Origin: an uncultured Bacteroidota bacterium
GTDB taxonomy: Bacteria > Bacteroidota > Bacteroidia > 2-12-FULL-35-15
DNA length: 18,672 nucleotides
Assembly (NCBI GenBank): GCA_903881065.1
Contig: CAIRRW010000391.1
Span: forward strand, 1-18,672
Direction: 5' to 3'
The stretch's first letter is position 1. Each line of letters begins with the position of its first letter. The position numbers and the translations under genes are program-made. Shown piece after piece: positions 1 to 7,498 of this stretch. The notes under the pieces were generated by a model that searched no databases, was not told where the DNA came from, and saw only the letters and a list, made by a program, of their open reading frames with translations.

Positions 1-209
1 AAACAGTAAAAGATTCTATGATAAATGGGGAAAATGTTTATCTAAGAGGGTTTGGAACATTTGTAGTTAAAAGACGTGCACAAAAATTAGGGAGAAATAT
101 TACTGCTAAAACTTCTGTTCTTATTCCAGCTCATAATATTGCAACCTTTAAGGCGGCAAAAACGTTTTCAAAAGACATGAAGAAATCAGTAAAAAAAATA
201 AAAAAATAA
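1..209 (+). CDS. HU/IHF-family DNA-binding protein, 3' part
   Basis: This is the C-terminal part of an HU-type histone-like protein, which as a dimer bends DNA and organises the nucleoid. The reading frame is open from base 3, so the true start lies before the window and the first in-frame ATG (base 18) is internal. Visible family features are the beta-arm entry GFGTF, the arm residues RRAQKLGRN (normally R-x-A-R-x-G-R-N) and the IPAHNIATFKAAK stretch, which matches the usual I-P-A-x-x-V-P-x-F-K-x-G-K. An extra lysine-rich tail follows, ending KKSVKKIKK. The DNA-contacting tip proline after GRN is replaced: GRNITAKT here against GRNPQT in typical HU. It lies 57 bases upstream of the TPR gene on the same strand. 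The family is clear; whether it is HU or an IHF-like paralogue cannot be decided without the N-terminus. Confidence 0.9.
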   Translation, partial: TVKDSMINGENVYLRGFGTFVVKRRAQKLGRNITAKTSVLIPAHNIATFKAAKTFSKDMKKSVKKIKK

Positions 210-266
210 TGATTTAGATCAATTATGTTATTTGCTCTAAAGAAGAGAATATAAATCTTAATAAAA

Positions 267-1097
267 ATGAAGCCTGTGACTAAGACACAAATAGGAGTAA
301 TTGCAGGCTCGATAGTATTAATCGTTCTTTTATTATTTGCCAACACTACGATTCCTAAAAAGGAGGAGGCGAAAATGTCGGAACATTCGACACCGAATAG
401 TGCAGGGATATTGACATTGATTGAAAATGCTAAAGCTAAGCTGTCTGCTTCTCAGAAAAAAGAAGTGGAGATGATGGAGGAAGCTGTGAAAAGTTCGCCG
501 GATAAAAAGACTGCTTTTGAGAATATCATTAATCAATGGGATACTTTGCGACAGCCTGCTGTGGCTGCTTATTATTTTGAGCAGGCGGCGATGGCTTCGC
601 CAAATGAGCAGAACTGGTATGAGGCGGGCAACCGGTTTTTTGGTGCTGCACGACTGGCTGCTGAAGGTGACAAGGGGCTGATATACGGGAAGGCGATTGA
701 GTGTTATGAAAAAACACTGGAACTGAATCCGAAAAACATGGAGGCTAAGATTAATCTGGGTGCTTGCTATGTGGAAGGTAGTCCGGAACCGATGAAAGGA
801 ATTGGACTATTGAGAGAGGCGGAAAAAACGGATTCGAATAATGTGAATCTGCAATTGAACTTCGCTTTTTTCAGTGAGAAATCAGGACAATGGGACAGGG
901 CAATAAGAAGGTTTGAGAAGGTGCTGGTGCTGAAGCCTGATTTTATTGATGCTTATCTGCATCTATCGGATGCGTATCAGCAAAAAGGTGATAAAGCGAA
1001 AGCGATTGAGAGCCTTGAAAAATATTATTCGTTGGTGGACGACGAATCGGTAAAGAAAGAAACGAGAGATTATATAAATAAATTAAAAACAAATTAA
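267..1097 (+). CDS. Membrane-anchored tetratricopeptide repeat protein
   Basis: A 276-residue protein with a short cytoplasmic N-terminus, one hydrophobic segment (about residues 9-25) and a soluble helical remainder, so probably an inner-membrane protein facing the periplasm. Recognisable TPR units are at about 138-171 (GKAIECYEKTLELNPKN...), 207-240 (WDRAIRRFEKVLVLKPDF...) and 241-257 (DKAKAIESLEKYY), with weaker helical pairs before them at 98-133. TPRs act as protein-protein docking surfaces; no partner can be named from sequence. It sits between an HU gene and a COX24-like small gene plus RNase G. I recall this order from other Bacteroidota genomes, which suggests co-transcription. The specific function is unknown. 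Confidence 0.85.
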   Translation: MKPVTKTQIGVIAGSIVLIVLLLFANTTIPKKEEAKMSEHSTPNSAGILTLIENAKAKLSASQKKEVEMMEEAVKSSPDKKTAFENIINQWDTLRQPAVAAYYFEQAAMASPNEQNWYEAGNRFFGAARLAAEGDKGLIYGKAIECYEKTLELNPKNMEAKINLGACYVEGSPEPMKGIGLLREAEKTDSNNVNLQLNFAFFSEKSGQWDRAIRRFEKVLVLKPDFIDAYLHLSDAYQQKGDKAKAIESLEKYYSLVDDESVKKETRDYINKLKTN

Positions 1098-1109
1098 AAA
1101 CCATTAGTT

Positions 1110-1199
1110 ATGCCAAGCGGTAAAAAAAGAAAAAGACATAAAATGGCTACTCACAAACGTAAAAAACGTTTGAGGAAAAATAGACATAAGAAAAAATAA
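1110..1199 (+). CDS. AURKAIP1/COX24-domain mini-protein (bS22/mS38-like)
   Basis: A 29-residue protein beginning MPSGKKRKRHKMATHKRKK, with about 60 percent Lys/Arg/His and ending in KKK. Its core, RKRHKM-x-x-HKRKKR-x-R-x-x-R, fits the COX24_C/AURKAIP1 pattern shared by the mitochondrial small-subunit protein mS38 and the mycobacterial ribosomal protein bS22 (established families). I infer that it is a small ribosome-associated protein binding rRNA at the decoding region. It starts 12 bases after the TPR stop and precedes a hairpin and the RNase G gene. It is easily missed because of its length. Composition and motif are seen directly; the ribosomal role is inference from family. Confidence 0.8.
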   Translation: MPSGKKRKRHKMATHKRKKRLRKNRHKKK

Positions 1200-1403
1200 T
1201 AGCTGAATAAGCTGTTAGTTTTAATTGCGTTTGTAGCATTATTATAACAGGATGGGATTTCCCATTCTGTTTATTTACGCACTTAAGTTTATCTTCGTTC
1301 CGGTACATTTCCGGAATTAGCCCTGTTAAAAAAACATTAGAATTTATCCGTCTGCTCCGAAAGCGAGAGATGGGATAATTGTATTTATTTAAAACATTTT
1401 AGA
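1200..1403 (+). promoter_or_regulatory. Leader/intergenic region before the RNase G gene
   Basis: This gene-free stretch contains the hairpin at 1246-1271. A second inverted repeat, ttccgg (1298-1303) against ccggaa (1311-1316), has a 7-base loop. A purine-rich stretch comes next, followed by an AT-rich run to the GTG start. I see no convincing TAnnTTTG promoter element and no known riboswitch. Confidence 0.35.
1246..1275 (+). terminator. Hairpin after the COX24-like gene, possible terminator
   Basis: An 11-bp stem, aacaggatggg (1246-1256) against cccattctgtt (1261-1271), with one G-U pair and a 4-base loop, followed by tattta. The T tract is short, so it could be an intrinsic terminator, an attenuator, or a stabilising hairpin within an operon that continues into the RNase gene. 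Confidence 0.45.
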
Positions 1404-2957
1404 GTGAACAACGAATTAATCATTGATTCCACTCCCTCCGAAGTTGTTATTGCTTTATTGAATGATAAACGATTAGTAGAACTTAATCGTGAGAAGAGCA
1501 ACAATAATTTTTCGGTAGGCGACATATATCTTGGACGGGTAAAAAAAGTGATGCCCGGATTGAATGCCGCCTTTGTGGATGTGGGATACGAAAAAGACGC
1601 ATTCTTGCATTATCTGGACTTAGGTCCGCAAGCCAACTCGTTTAGCAAGTACACAAAACTTGCTCAGACAGAAAAACAAACTACATCGAACCTGATGTAT
1701 TTTAAACTGGAAAATGATATTCCGAAAGACGGGAAAATAGGAACTGTAATAAATGCAAATCAACAGCTTCTTATTCAGATAGCGAAGGAACCGATTTCTA
1801 CAAAGGGTCCGAGAATTACAACAGAAATTTCGCTGGCAGGAAGATATATTGTTCTGATTCCTTTTTCGGACAAGATTTCTGTATCGCAAAAAATAAAAAC
1901 CAACGAAGAGAAAACGCGATTAAAAAGATTGCTTGCGAGTATAAAGCCAAAAAATTTCGGAGTTATTATAAGAACTGTTGCTGAAGGAAAATCGGTAGCT
2001 GACCTTGATGCTGACTTGAATGATTTGGTGGCGAAATGGGAAAAATGTTATCAGGCATTAATAACTGCACAACCGCCGCAAAAAGTACTTGGTGAAATTG
2101 ACAGAACGTCTGCCATACTTCGTGATTTATTAAATGCAAGCTTTAACAGTATTCATATCAATGACCCAATATTATATGAAGAAACAAAAACGTATCTTCA
2201 AACTATTGCGCCTGATAAAGAGAAAATACTAAAACTATATAAAGGGACTGTTCCTATCTTTGATAACTTCGGGATTGACAGACAAATAAAAGCGCTGTTT
2301 GGAAAAACTGTAACCATGAAAAGTGGCGGTTACTTGATAGTGGAGCATACTGAAGCGATGCACGTGATTGACGTGAACAGCGGCAATCGTGCAAAATCGG
2401 ATAACAATCAGGAAACAAATGCACTGGAAATAAACCTGGAAGCAGCTGTAGAAATAGCACGCCAATTGCGATTGCGCGATATGGGCGGTATTATAGTTGT
2501 TGATTTTATTGACTTGCATAATGCTGATAATCGTAAAATGCTTTACGAAAGGATGCGTGATGAAATGGCTAAGGACAGGGCAAAGCATAATATTCTGCCT
2601 CCAAGTAAATTCGGGATAATACAGATTACACGTCAGCGTGTGCGCCCTGAAATGAATATTGTGACTGTAGAGAAATGTCCTACATGTGGCGGCAGCGGGG
2701 AGATACAGGCAAGTATATTGTTGATGGACGAAATAGAAAACAATGTTAGATATATAGTAAAAGAACAAAATGAATCGGGTGTTACATTATGTGTACATCC
2801 ATATCTGGAGGCATTTATAACAAGAGGAATATTTAATTCGCTACGCAGACAGTGGAGTAAAAAATACGGTAAAACGCTTAAGGTAAAAGCGGTTTCGTCA
2901 TACAACTTTTTGGAATATCATTTCTTAAATAAAAATGATGATGAAATAAAGGTATAA
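1404..2957 (+). CDS. rng: Ribonuclease E/G family endoribonuclease
   Basis: A 517-residue RNase G-type enzyme, cleaving single-stranded AU-rich RNA in rRNA processing and mRNA decay. The N-terminal S1 RNA-binding domain runs from about residue 36 to 115 (VGDIYLGRVKKVMPGLNAAF). The DNase I-like catalytic core has its metal-binding aspartates in VIDVNSG (D323) and VVDFIDL (D367, D370). The zinc-link CPTCGGSG has Cys425 and Cys428, which tie subunits together in E. coli RNase E. There is no long C-terminal degradosome scaffold, so it is RNase G-sized. The start is GTG at 1404, giving the usual N-terminus (M)NNELIID; no ATG in frame fits. The 204-base leader may carry regulation, since RNase E controls itself through its leader in E. 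coli, but that is inference here. A strong terminator follows. Confidence 0.95.
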   Translation: MNNELIIDSTPSEVVIALLNDKRLVELNREKSNNNFSVGDIYLGRVKKVMPGLNAAFVDVGYEKDAFLHYLDLGPQANSFSKYTKLAQTEKQTTSNLMYFKLENDIPKDGKIGTVINANQQLLIQIAKEPISTKGPRITTEISLAGRYIVLIPFSDKISVSQKIKTNEEKTRLKRLLASIKPKNFGVIIRTVAEGKSVADLDADLNDLVAKWEKCYQALITAQPPQKVLGEIDRTSAILRDLLNASFNSIHINDPILYEETKTYLQTIAPDKEKILKLYKGTVPIFDNFGIDRQIKALFGKTVTMKSGGYLIVEHTEAMHVIDVNSGNRAKSDNNQETNALEINLEAAVEIARQLRLRDMGGIIVVDFIDLHNADNRKMLYERMRDEMAKDRAKHNILPPSKFGIIQITRQRVRPEMNIVTVEKCPTCGGSGEIQASILLMDEIENNVRYIVKEQNESGVTLCVHPYLEAFITRGIFNSLRRQWSKKYGKTLKVKAVSSYNFLEYHFLNKNDDEIKV

Positions 2958-3002
2958 GAATTTCTTTTCAACATACATTGGACATAAGTTTTTAGAAGAA
3001 TG

Positions 3003-3036
3003 AAGTCCCGTTCATATTTTGAATGGGACTTTTTTA
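3003..3036 (+). terminator. Intrinsic terminator after the RNase G gene
   Basis: A 12-bp stem aagtcccgttca (3003-3014) against tgaatgggactt (3020-3031), with one G-U pair and a 5-base loop, runs directly into a T tract (3030-3035). This is a clear Rho-independent terminator. Confidence 0.9.
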
Positions 3037-3101
3037 TTTAATTTGACTCAACCTTAAGTAAAAATTAGAAGTATAAACCAAAAAATGATTATAAATTTTC
3101 A

Positions 3102-3127
3102 TTGTTGCAATTTTTCTATTACTTTCG
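3102..3127 (+). promoter_or_regulatory. Bacteroidota-type promoter of the FadL-type gene
   Basis: A TTG (3102-3104) and TACTTTCG (3120-3127), close to the Bacteroidota consensus TTG / TAnnTTTG, lie just before the ATG at 3132. The spacing is at the short end (15 bases). Transcription would begin almost at the start codon, giving a very short or absent leader. Confidence 0.45.
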
Positions 3128-3131
3128 CAAT

Positions 3132-4364
3132 ATGAAAAAACAAATACAACTATTAATTATTGCAGCGCTTGTTACTTCCCATTGTTTCGCTGGAGGGTTT
3201 CAAGTGAATTTACAAGGCCAGAAACAAACAGGTATGGGGCATGCAGGGACAGGTCTTCTTACTGATAACGCTTGCGTTTTTTTTAATCCTGGAGCTATGT
3301 CCATGCTTGATTCGTTAATTAGCGTTTCTGCAGGGGGTAGTTTCATCTTTCCTCGCATTACTTTTGTAGATCAAGCAAGTGGATACGAAGCTCATACTGT
3401 TAATCATATCGGTACGCCAATTACATTATATGCCACTTTAAAGATTCATAAGAAGGGGAAATGGAATTTCGGCTTGGGTATTTATAATCCTTTCGGCAGC
3501 ATAGTTCAATATCCTGACGATTGGAAAGGTCAGTTTTTACTTCGCGAAATAAATTTGAAAACATTTTTTATCCAGCCTACCGTTTCTGTTAAGGTAACTG
3601 ACAAGTTAGGTATAGGTGTGGGGTTTGTATATGCTTTCGGAAATTTTAGTTTGCGTGAAGCTCTCCCTTTGCAAGATAGCACTGGAAAATATGGGGAAGC
3701 TAATTTGAACGGGAAAGCTTCAGGATATGGTTTTAATGCGGGCATTTATTATAAGGTAAACGAGAAGCTTTCACTTGGCTTGGATTACCGTTCACAGGTA
3801 AATGTGAAAATATCAGGCGGTACAGCAGATTTTACCGTGCCTTCATCAGTAGGTTATCTTTTTCCTAACACTACTTTCTCCTCACAACTAGGATTGCCAA
3901 GTACACTTACTTTAGGTGCAGGCTATATAGCAACAACCAAACTGAAATTAGCCTTGGATATAAATTATATCGGTTGGAAATCTTATGATTCATTAAATAT
4001 TGTTTTTACTGACCATACTGACCAGTTGAAAGATATTCATTCTCCAAGATGTTATCATAATACATTTATCTTCCGACTTGGAGGACAATATCAATTAAAT
4101 GATAATTGGACAGTTCGTTTGGGTGGTTATTTTGATATGACAGCAGCGAATGCGGGATATCTAACTCCTGAAACTCCTGATGAAAATAAAATAGGCATCA
4201 CTGCTGGAGCCTCTTATAAGATTACAAATCGCCTTCATGTCGATGCTTCTTTCTTATATATAGAAGGACTGAAAAGAACAGATACTAATACCGAAAAGCA
4301 ATTTACAGGCACATATAAAGAGAAAGCTTTGGTGCCGGGAGTAAGTTTGGAATATGTTTTTTAA
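3132..4364 (+). CDS. FadL/OmpP1/TodX-family outer-membrane porin
   Basis: A 410-residue outer-membrane beta-barrel transporter for hydrophobic compounds such as long-chain fatty acids or aromatics. The ATG at 3132 is chosen because a signal peptide, MKKQIQLLIIAALVTSHCFA, begins there; an upstream in-frame TTG at 3102 falls inside the promoter. The mature N-terminus has the FadL hatch signature, with GGFQVNLQG, the MGHAGTG segment and then FFNPGAM (family N-P-A/G motif). The rest alternates amphipathic strands with turns (NFGLGIYNPFG, LGIGVGFVYAFG, LSLGLDYRSQV) and ends in the aromatic residue needed for barrel insertion (LEYVF). It is flanked by a terminator upstream and is probably monocistronic. 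The substrate is unknown; a beta-oxidation enzyme is encoded 12 kb away, but that link is only suggestive. Confidence 0.9.
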   Translation: MKKQIQLLIIAALVTSHCFAGGFQVNLQGQKQTGMGHAGTGLLTDNACVFFNPGAMSMLDSLISVSAGGSFIFPRITFVDQASGYEAHTVNHIGTPITLYATLKIHKKGKWNFGLGIYNPFGSIVQYPDDWKGQFLLREINLKTFFIQPTVSVKVTDKLGIGVGFVYAFGNFSLREALPLQDSTGKYGEANLNGKASGYGFNAGIYYKVNEKLSLGLDYRSQVNVKISGGTADFTVPSSVGYLFPNTTFSSQLGLPSTLTLGAGYIATTKLKLALDINYIGWKSYDSLNIVFTDHTDQLKDIHSPRCYHNTFIFRLGGQYQLNDNWTVRLGGYFDMTAANAGYLTPETPDENKIGITAGASYKITNRLHVDASFLYIEGLKRTDTNTEKQFTGTYKEKALVPGVSLEYVF

Positions 4365-4447
4365 TTTTTTTACATTGTATAAACCTTTAACAATCAAAAT
4401 AGAATCGTACCTTTATCAAAAATTATTAATCTTTAAAACCTTTAGAA

Positions 4448-5761
4448 ATGAAAAAACTTTACAAAATTATTGCCGGAGTAACCTTAATGATTGCTCCATT
4501 GGCACAATCTTTCGCACAATATTCTCCACTTTGTGGATCTAACGATCGCTTTCACGATTATGTTTTTAAACCAGCACCAACGCCTACTTCAAATATTGTA
4601 TACGGATACAATGTTAAGTATGATGGAACAGGAGATACGCTAAAGCTTGATGTTTACAAACCAGTAGGCGATGTAGCTACTAATCGCCCACTTGTCATTA
4701 TAGCACATGGCGGAAGTTTTATTGCAGGAAGTAAAACAGGTACTGATGTAGTTCCGTTAGCAAAGAGTTTTGCTGAAATGGGCTATGTTACAGCATCAAT
4801 CGAATACCGATTAGGTATTTCAAATTTAGCGACTGGACCAGATTCTGCTGATGCTGGCGCAGCTGTAATACGTGCTACTCACGATGGAAGGGCTGCTGTT
4901 CGTTACTTCCGTAAAAATGCTAGAGTAGGAGGGAATACCTATGGAATTGATACTAACCATATTTATTTTGTTGGGGTATCTGCTGGAGGATTTATTGCAT
5001 TACATCTTGCTTACCTAAATCAATTAAGTGATTTTCCTAATTATATTGATACAACAGGTGTTACAGTAGGAACAACCACTGGACAGCCCGGTATACATGG
5101 TGGGCTAGAAGGCTTAAGTGGTAACCCTGGATATCCTTCAAATGTAAATGCAATTATAAATATTTGCGGAGCAATTGCTGATACAAATATGATGCATACT
5201 GGTAATATTCCTGTATTAAGTTTCCACGGCAACATGGACAATACTGTACCCTATGGATATGCTGAAATCTTTTTGGCAGGTACTTTCCCTTTAATTAAGG
5301 TATACGGAAGTTCAATGGTTAACCGGAGAGCTACTCATTTAGGAATTCCTAATTGTATGGAAACTTGGTTAGGACAAGATCATGTTCCAGAAACGACAAA
5401 ACCTGCATATTACGATTCTACAATAACAATTTCACGTACATGGTTGGAGCATTTTACTTGCGGTACTGCTCTTAACTGTAACTATACTCAGCCATTGGGT
5501 GTAAATGAAATATCTAAGAATGTAGATTTCAATATTTATCCCAACCCTGCAAATACGTATTCAACAATTGAATTATCTGCATTTACTGGTAAATCTGTAA
5601 ATATTGAATTGTATGATGCTTTAGGACGCAGAATAGTAAACGTTGAAAATTATAAGGCTGATAAATACATGATAGACAGAAACAACATGCCAACAGGAAT
5701 TTACTTTATTAAGATAGCTTCTGAAGGAAAGAATTACTGCAAGAAATTAATATTTGAATAG
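4448..5761 (+). CDS. Secreted alpha/beta hydrolase (esterase-like) with T9SS sorting domain
   Basis: A 437-residue exported hydrolase. A signal peptide (residues 1-23, cut after SFA) leads into an alpha/beta-hydrolase domain. The oxyanion HGGSFIAG motif is at His87, the nucleophile elbow GVSAGG has Ser178, the acid is in HGNMDNTVPYG (Asp264) and the base in GQDHVPE (His312). The complete Ser-Asp-His set argues for an active esterase of the carboxylesterase/polyester-hydrolase type. Residues 358-437 form a type A C-terminal sorting domain of the type IX secretion system, shown by NIYPNPANT, the LYDALGRRI strand and the terminal GIYFIKI...KKLIFE. It should therefore cross the outer membrane and be attached or released there. 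A terminator follows 31 bases after the stop. The substrate cannot be told. Confidence 0.92.
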   Translation: MKKLYKIIAGVTLMIAPLAQSFAQYSPLCGSNDRFHDYVFKPAPTPTSNIVYGYNVKYDGTGDTLKLDVYKPVGDVATNRPLVIIAHGGSFIAGSKTGTDVVPLAKSFAEMGYVTASIEYRLGISNLATGPDSADAGAAVIRATHDGRAAVRYFRKNARVGGNTYGIDTNHIYFVGVSAGGFIALHLAYLNQLSDFPNYIDTTGVTVGTTTGQPGIHGGLEGLSGNPGYPSNVNAIINICGAIADTNMMHTGNIPVLSFHGNMDNTVPYGYAEIFLAGTFPLIKVYGSSMVNRRATHLGIPNCMETWLGQDHVPETTKPAYYDSTITISRTWLEHFTCGTALNCNYTQPLGVNEISKNVDFNIYPNPANTYSTIELSAFTGKSVNIELYDALGRRIVNVENYKADKYMIDRNNMPTGIYFIKIASEGKNYCKKLIFE

Positions 5762-5792
5762 AATATTTATAATTTCTTTTAAAAATTAAATG

Positions 5793-5827
5793 AGACGCCT
5801 TGTAGAAATACAGGGCGTCTTATTTTT
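5793..5827 (+). terminator. Intrinsic terminator after the secreted hydrolase
   Basis: An 11-bp stem agacgccttgt (5793-5803) against acagggcgtct (5810-5820) has one G-U pair and a 6-base loop, followed by tattttttta. It may also serve, less well, the convergent amidase gene from the other side. Confidence 0.88.
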
Positions 5828-5867
5828 TTATATAAGTTAATACTCCCTGATAGTAAGCCTCTGCGAC

Positions 5868-7019
5868 TTACAGCACCCGTATGTTCTTTGTCTTGTCCCT
5901 TTCCTGGTTTAGCAAAACACATTCCCTCTCATTGTCCTGATATAATGTTTCGCCATATACTAAAGGGGAATGAACAAACCTTGTGAGTTGAAGATTACGG
6001 CAGAACACTCCCTTTTCAGTTGTCGGTAAGCATCCTTCACGCAAATATTTAGCATCATTTATTGATGCAGTTTTAACAACTAATGTGTTCTCAAAACTTT
6101 TTATCATCTCTGAACTTAAAGAGACAGACTTTTCAAAATCATCACTTACTAATAGTCTAAAAAAATCATATCGTTTTTCTTTTGATAATAAATCATGTTT
6201 CATAAATGCGCCACCCACAAAGGCCATATCAAAATCTTTGTTGCTTGATTTCGCCCATCCTGTATTCATTTCATCAACATTGTAATGTATAATGATTGTA
6301 AAATCAGGGTGGTAATTATTAATAATTTCACCACGCTTTTTAAGTTCAATATCTTTAAATACCAACTTGAATTTATCTCGCTTAGTTGCTTTTGTCAATA
6401 GCCATTGTTTCCTATCTAAAGTTATTTCACTAATTTTATTAAGACTATCAACTGCATTGAAGTAAGATGATTTCAGCCAATTTTCAAACGTTATTCCAAA
6501 AGCTGTTGAGCCATTAAAGGAGCGGGTCATAAATACTTCTGCCCCCTCTGCTTCCAGTTTTTCCTTCAATAATTTTGCTGTAGCAAACGTCAGAATACCT
6601 TCCGCTATTTCGATCGAATCAAGTTTACCATCTGCCCCAGCAACATTAAATTTTAAATGTTTCTGTTCTATTTTTCCGGATGCTAAATCTCCAGCTGTAT
6701 GTCCTGCATCAATAGCAATTCGGTAGCCAGTTAATTTCTTTATGCTTTCGGGTTTTGGTTTGGATGGATTATTAATCTGTTGAATGGAATCCCAACTAAC
6801 ACAGTATTCTACCTTATTACTTAATTTATCTTTCGATGAAGCAAATACCTTTATCCCACTTTTATCAATGGAATAATAACCTTCCAATCCTTTCTGTTTG
6901 TCAAGATATTTTTCTGCTTTTTCTTTATAATAGTTTATCTTGTTCTGAACATCATTATTCTGTGCATAACAAGCACTTGTAATATTAAGCATTAAGAATA
7001 TATTTAGTAATCTGTTCAT
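5868..7019 (-). CDS. N-acetylmuramoyl-L-alanine amidase-like (Amidase_3) exported protein
   Basis: A 383-residue zinc amidase-like protein expected to cleave the amide between MurNAc and the stem peptide in the periplasm. The signal peptide is MNRLLNIFLMLNITSACYA, probably cut before Gln20; the Cys17 context is a weak lipobox. Zinc ligands and catalytic residues are recognisable: IAIDAGH (His107), the E in IEIAEG (Glu140), IIIHYNVD (His245), and a late Glu in VYGETLYQDNERE (Glu357). LKKRGEIINNYHPDF before His245 matches the usual L-x-x-R-x-x-x-A-N-x-x-x-A-D. Two insertions, about residues 170-225 and 252-330, are longer than in plain AmiC-type domains, and about 95 residues precede the domain. 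The gene runs convergent to the hydrolase and divergent from arfB. The substrate preference is unproven. Confidence 0.82.
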   Translation of the reverse strand: MNRLLNIFLMLNITSACYAQNNDVQNKINYYKEKAEKYLDKQKGLEGYYSIDKSGIKVFASSKDKLSNKVEYCVSWDSIQQINNPSKPKPESIKKLTGYRIAIDAGHTAGDLASGKIEQKHLKFNVAGADGKLDSIEIAEGILTFATAKLLKEKLEAEGAEVFMTRSFNGSTAFGITFENWLKSSYFNAVDSLNKISEITLDRKQWLLTKATKRDKFKLVFKDIELKKRGEIINNYHPDFTIIIHYNVDEMNTGWAKSSNKDFDMAFVGGAFMKHDLLSKEKRYDFFRLLVSDDFEKSVSLSSEMIKSFENTLVVKTASINDAKYLREGCLPTTEKGVFCRNLQLTRFVHSPLVYGETLYQDNERECVLLNQERDKTKNIRVL

Positions 7020-7044
7020 GTTTCTAAATTGAATTTCTCAAAAC

Positions 7045-7070
7045 CAAAAGTACAGAAATAACATTCGCAA
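7045..7070 (-). promoter_or_regulatory. Promoter of the amidase gene (minus strand)
   Basis: Read on the minus strand, TTG (7070-7068) is followed after 15 bases by TACTTTTG (7052-7045), an exact TAnnTTTG element, 26 bases before the ATG. The spacing is slightly short of the consensus. Confidence 0.5.
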
Positions 7071-7082
7071 TTTATAAATGAG

Positions 7083-7090
7083 TAATTTTG
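7083..7090 (+). promoter_or_regulatory. -7 element of the arfB promoter
   Basis: TAATTTTG is an exact TAnnTTTG element ending five bases before the arfB ATG at 7095, implying an almost leaderless transcript. No clear upstream TTG box is seen. It shares a 75-base divergent region with the amidase promoter. Confidence 0.45.
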
Positions 7091-7094
7091 CTTT

Positions 7095-7496
7095 ATGAAA
7101 ACACCATTGCTTGTTCTCGATTCTGAATTTACATTTAAAACCAGTAGAAGCGGCGGGGCAGGAGGACAAAATGTAAACAAAGTTTCTACAAAAGTAGAAC
7201 TTGATTTTGATATTATAAATTCCGAATTACTTACTGAAGAACAAAAGCAAGTTATATTAATCAAACTAAATAAGAAAATTACTAAGGAAGGAATTCTGCA
7301 GGTGGTTTCTCAAACAGAGAGGAATCAACTTGGTAACAAAGAAATTACGATAAAGAAATTCTATGAGATGCTGCGTAAGTGTTTTGTCGTGAAGAAAAAG
7401 CGTAAACCTACAAAGCCATCTAAAGCAGCTAAAGAAAGGCGTTTGGAAACAAAGAAAAGAAATTCAGAGATTAAAAAGTTAAGAAGAATACTTTAA
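7095..7496 (+). CDS. arfB: Alternative ribosome-rescue peptidyl-tRNA hydrolase ArfB
   Basis: A 133-residue release-factor-like protein that frees ribosomes stalled at the end of broken mRNAs. The catalytic GGQ motif is at residues 23-25 within SRSGGAGGQNVNKVSTKVEL, the standard sequence of this family. The C-terminal tail from about residue 100 (KKKRKPTKPSKAAKERRLE...) is the basic segment that enters the empty mRNA channel in E. coli ArfB. There is no codon-recognition domain, and the length (about 140 in E. coli) separates it from RF1/RF2. Its stop is two bases from the convergent pseudouridine synthase stop. Confidence 0.95.
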   Translation: MKTPLLVLDSEFTFKTSRSGGAGGQNVNKVSTKVELDFDIINSELLTEEQKQVILIKLNKKITKEGILQVVSQTERNQLGNKEITIKKFYEMLRKCFVVKKKRKPTKPSKAAKERRLETKKRNSEIKKLRRIL

Positions 7497-7498
7497 GA

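Noticed and set aside
2235..2768. 177-residue minus-strand reading frame inside the RNase G gene
   Set aside because: It lies wholly within the conserved RNase catalytic core and its composition is that of an antisense shadow; no family features.
3102..3131. Upstream TTG start for the FadL-type gene
   Set aside because: It would place promoter bases inside the coding region and spoil the signal peptide that begins at 3132.
4354..4542. Short plus-strand frame between the FadL-type gene and the hydrolase
   Set aside because: It overlaps the hydrolase signal peptide in another frame, and its sequence has no protein-like features.
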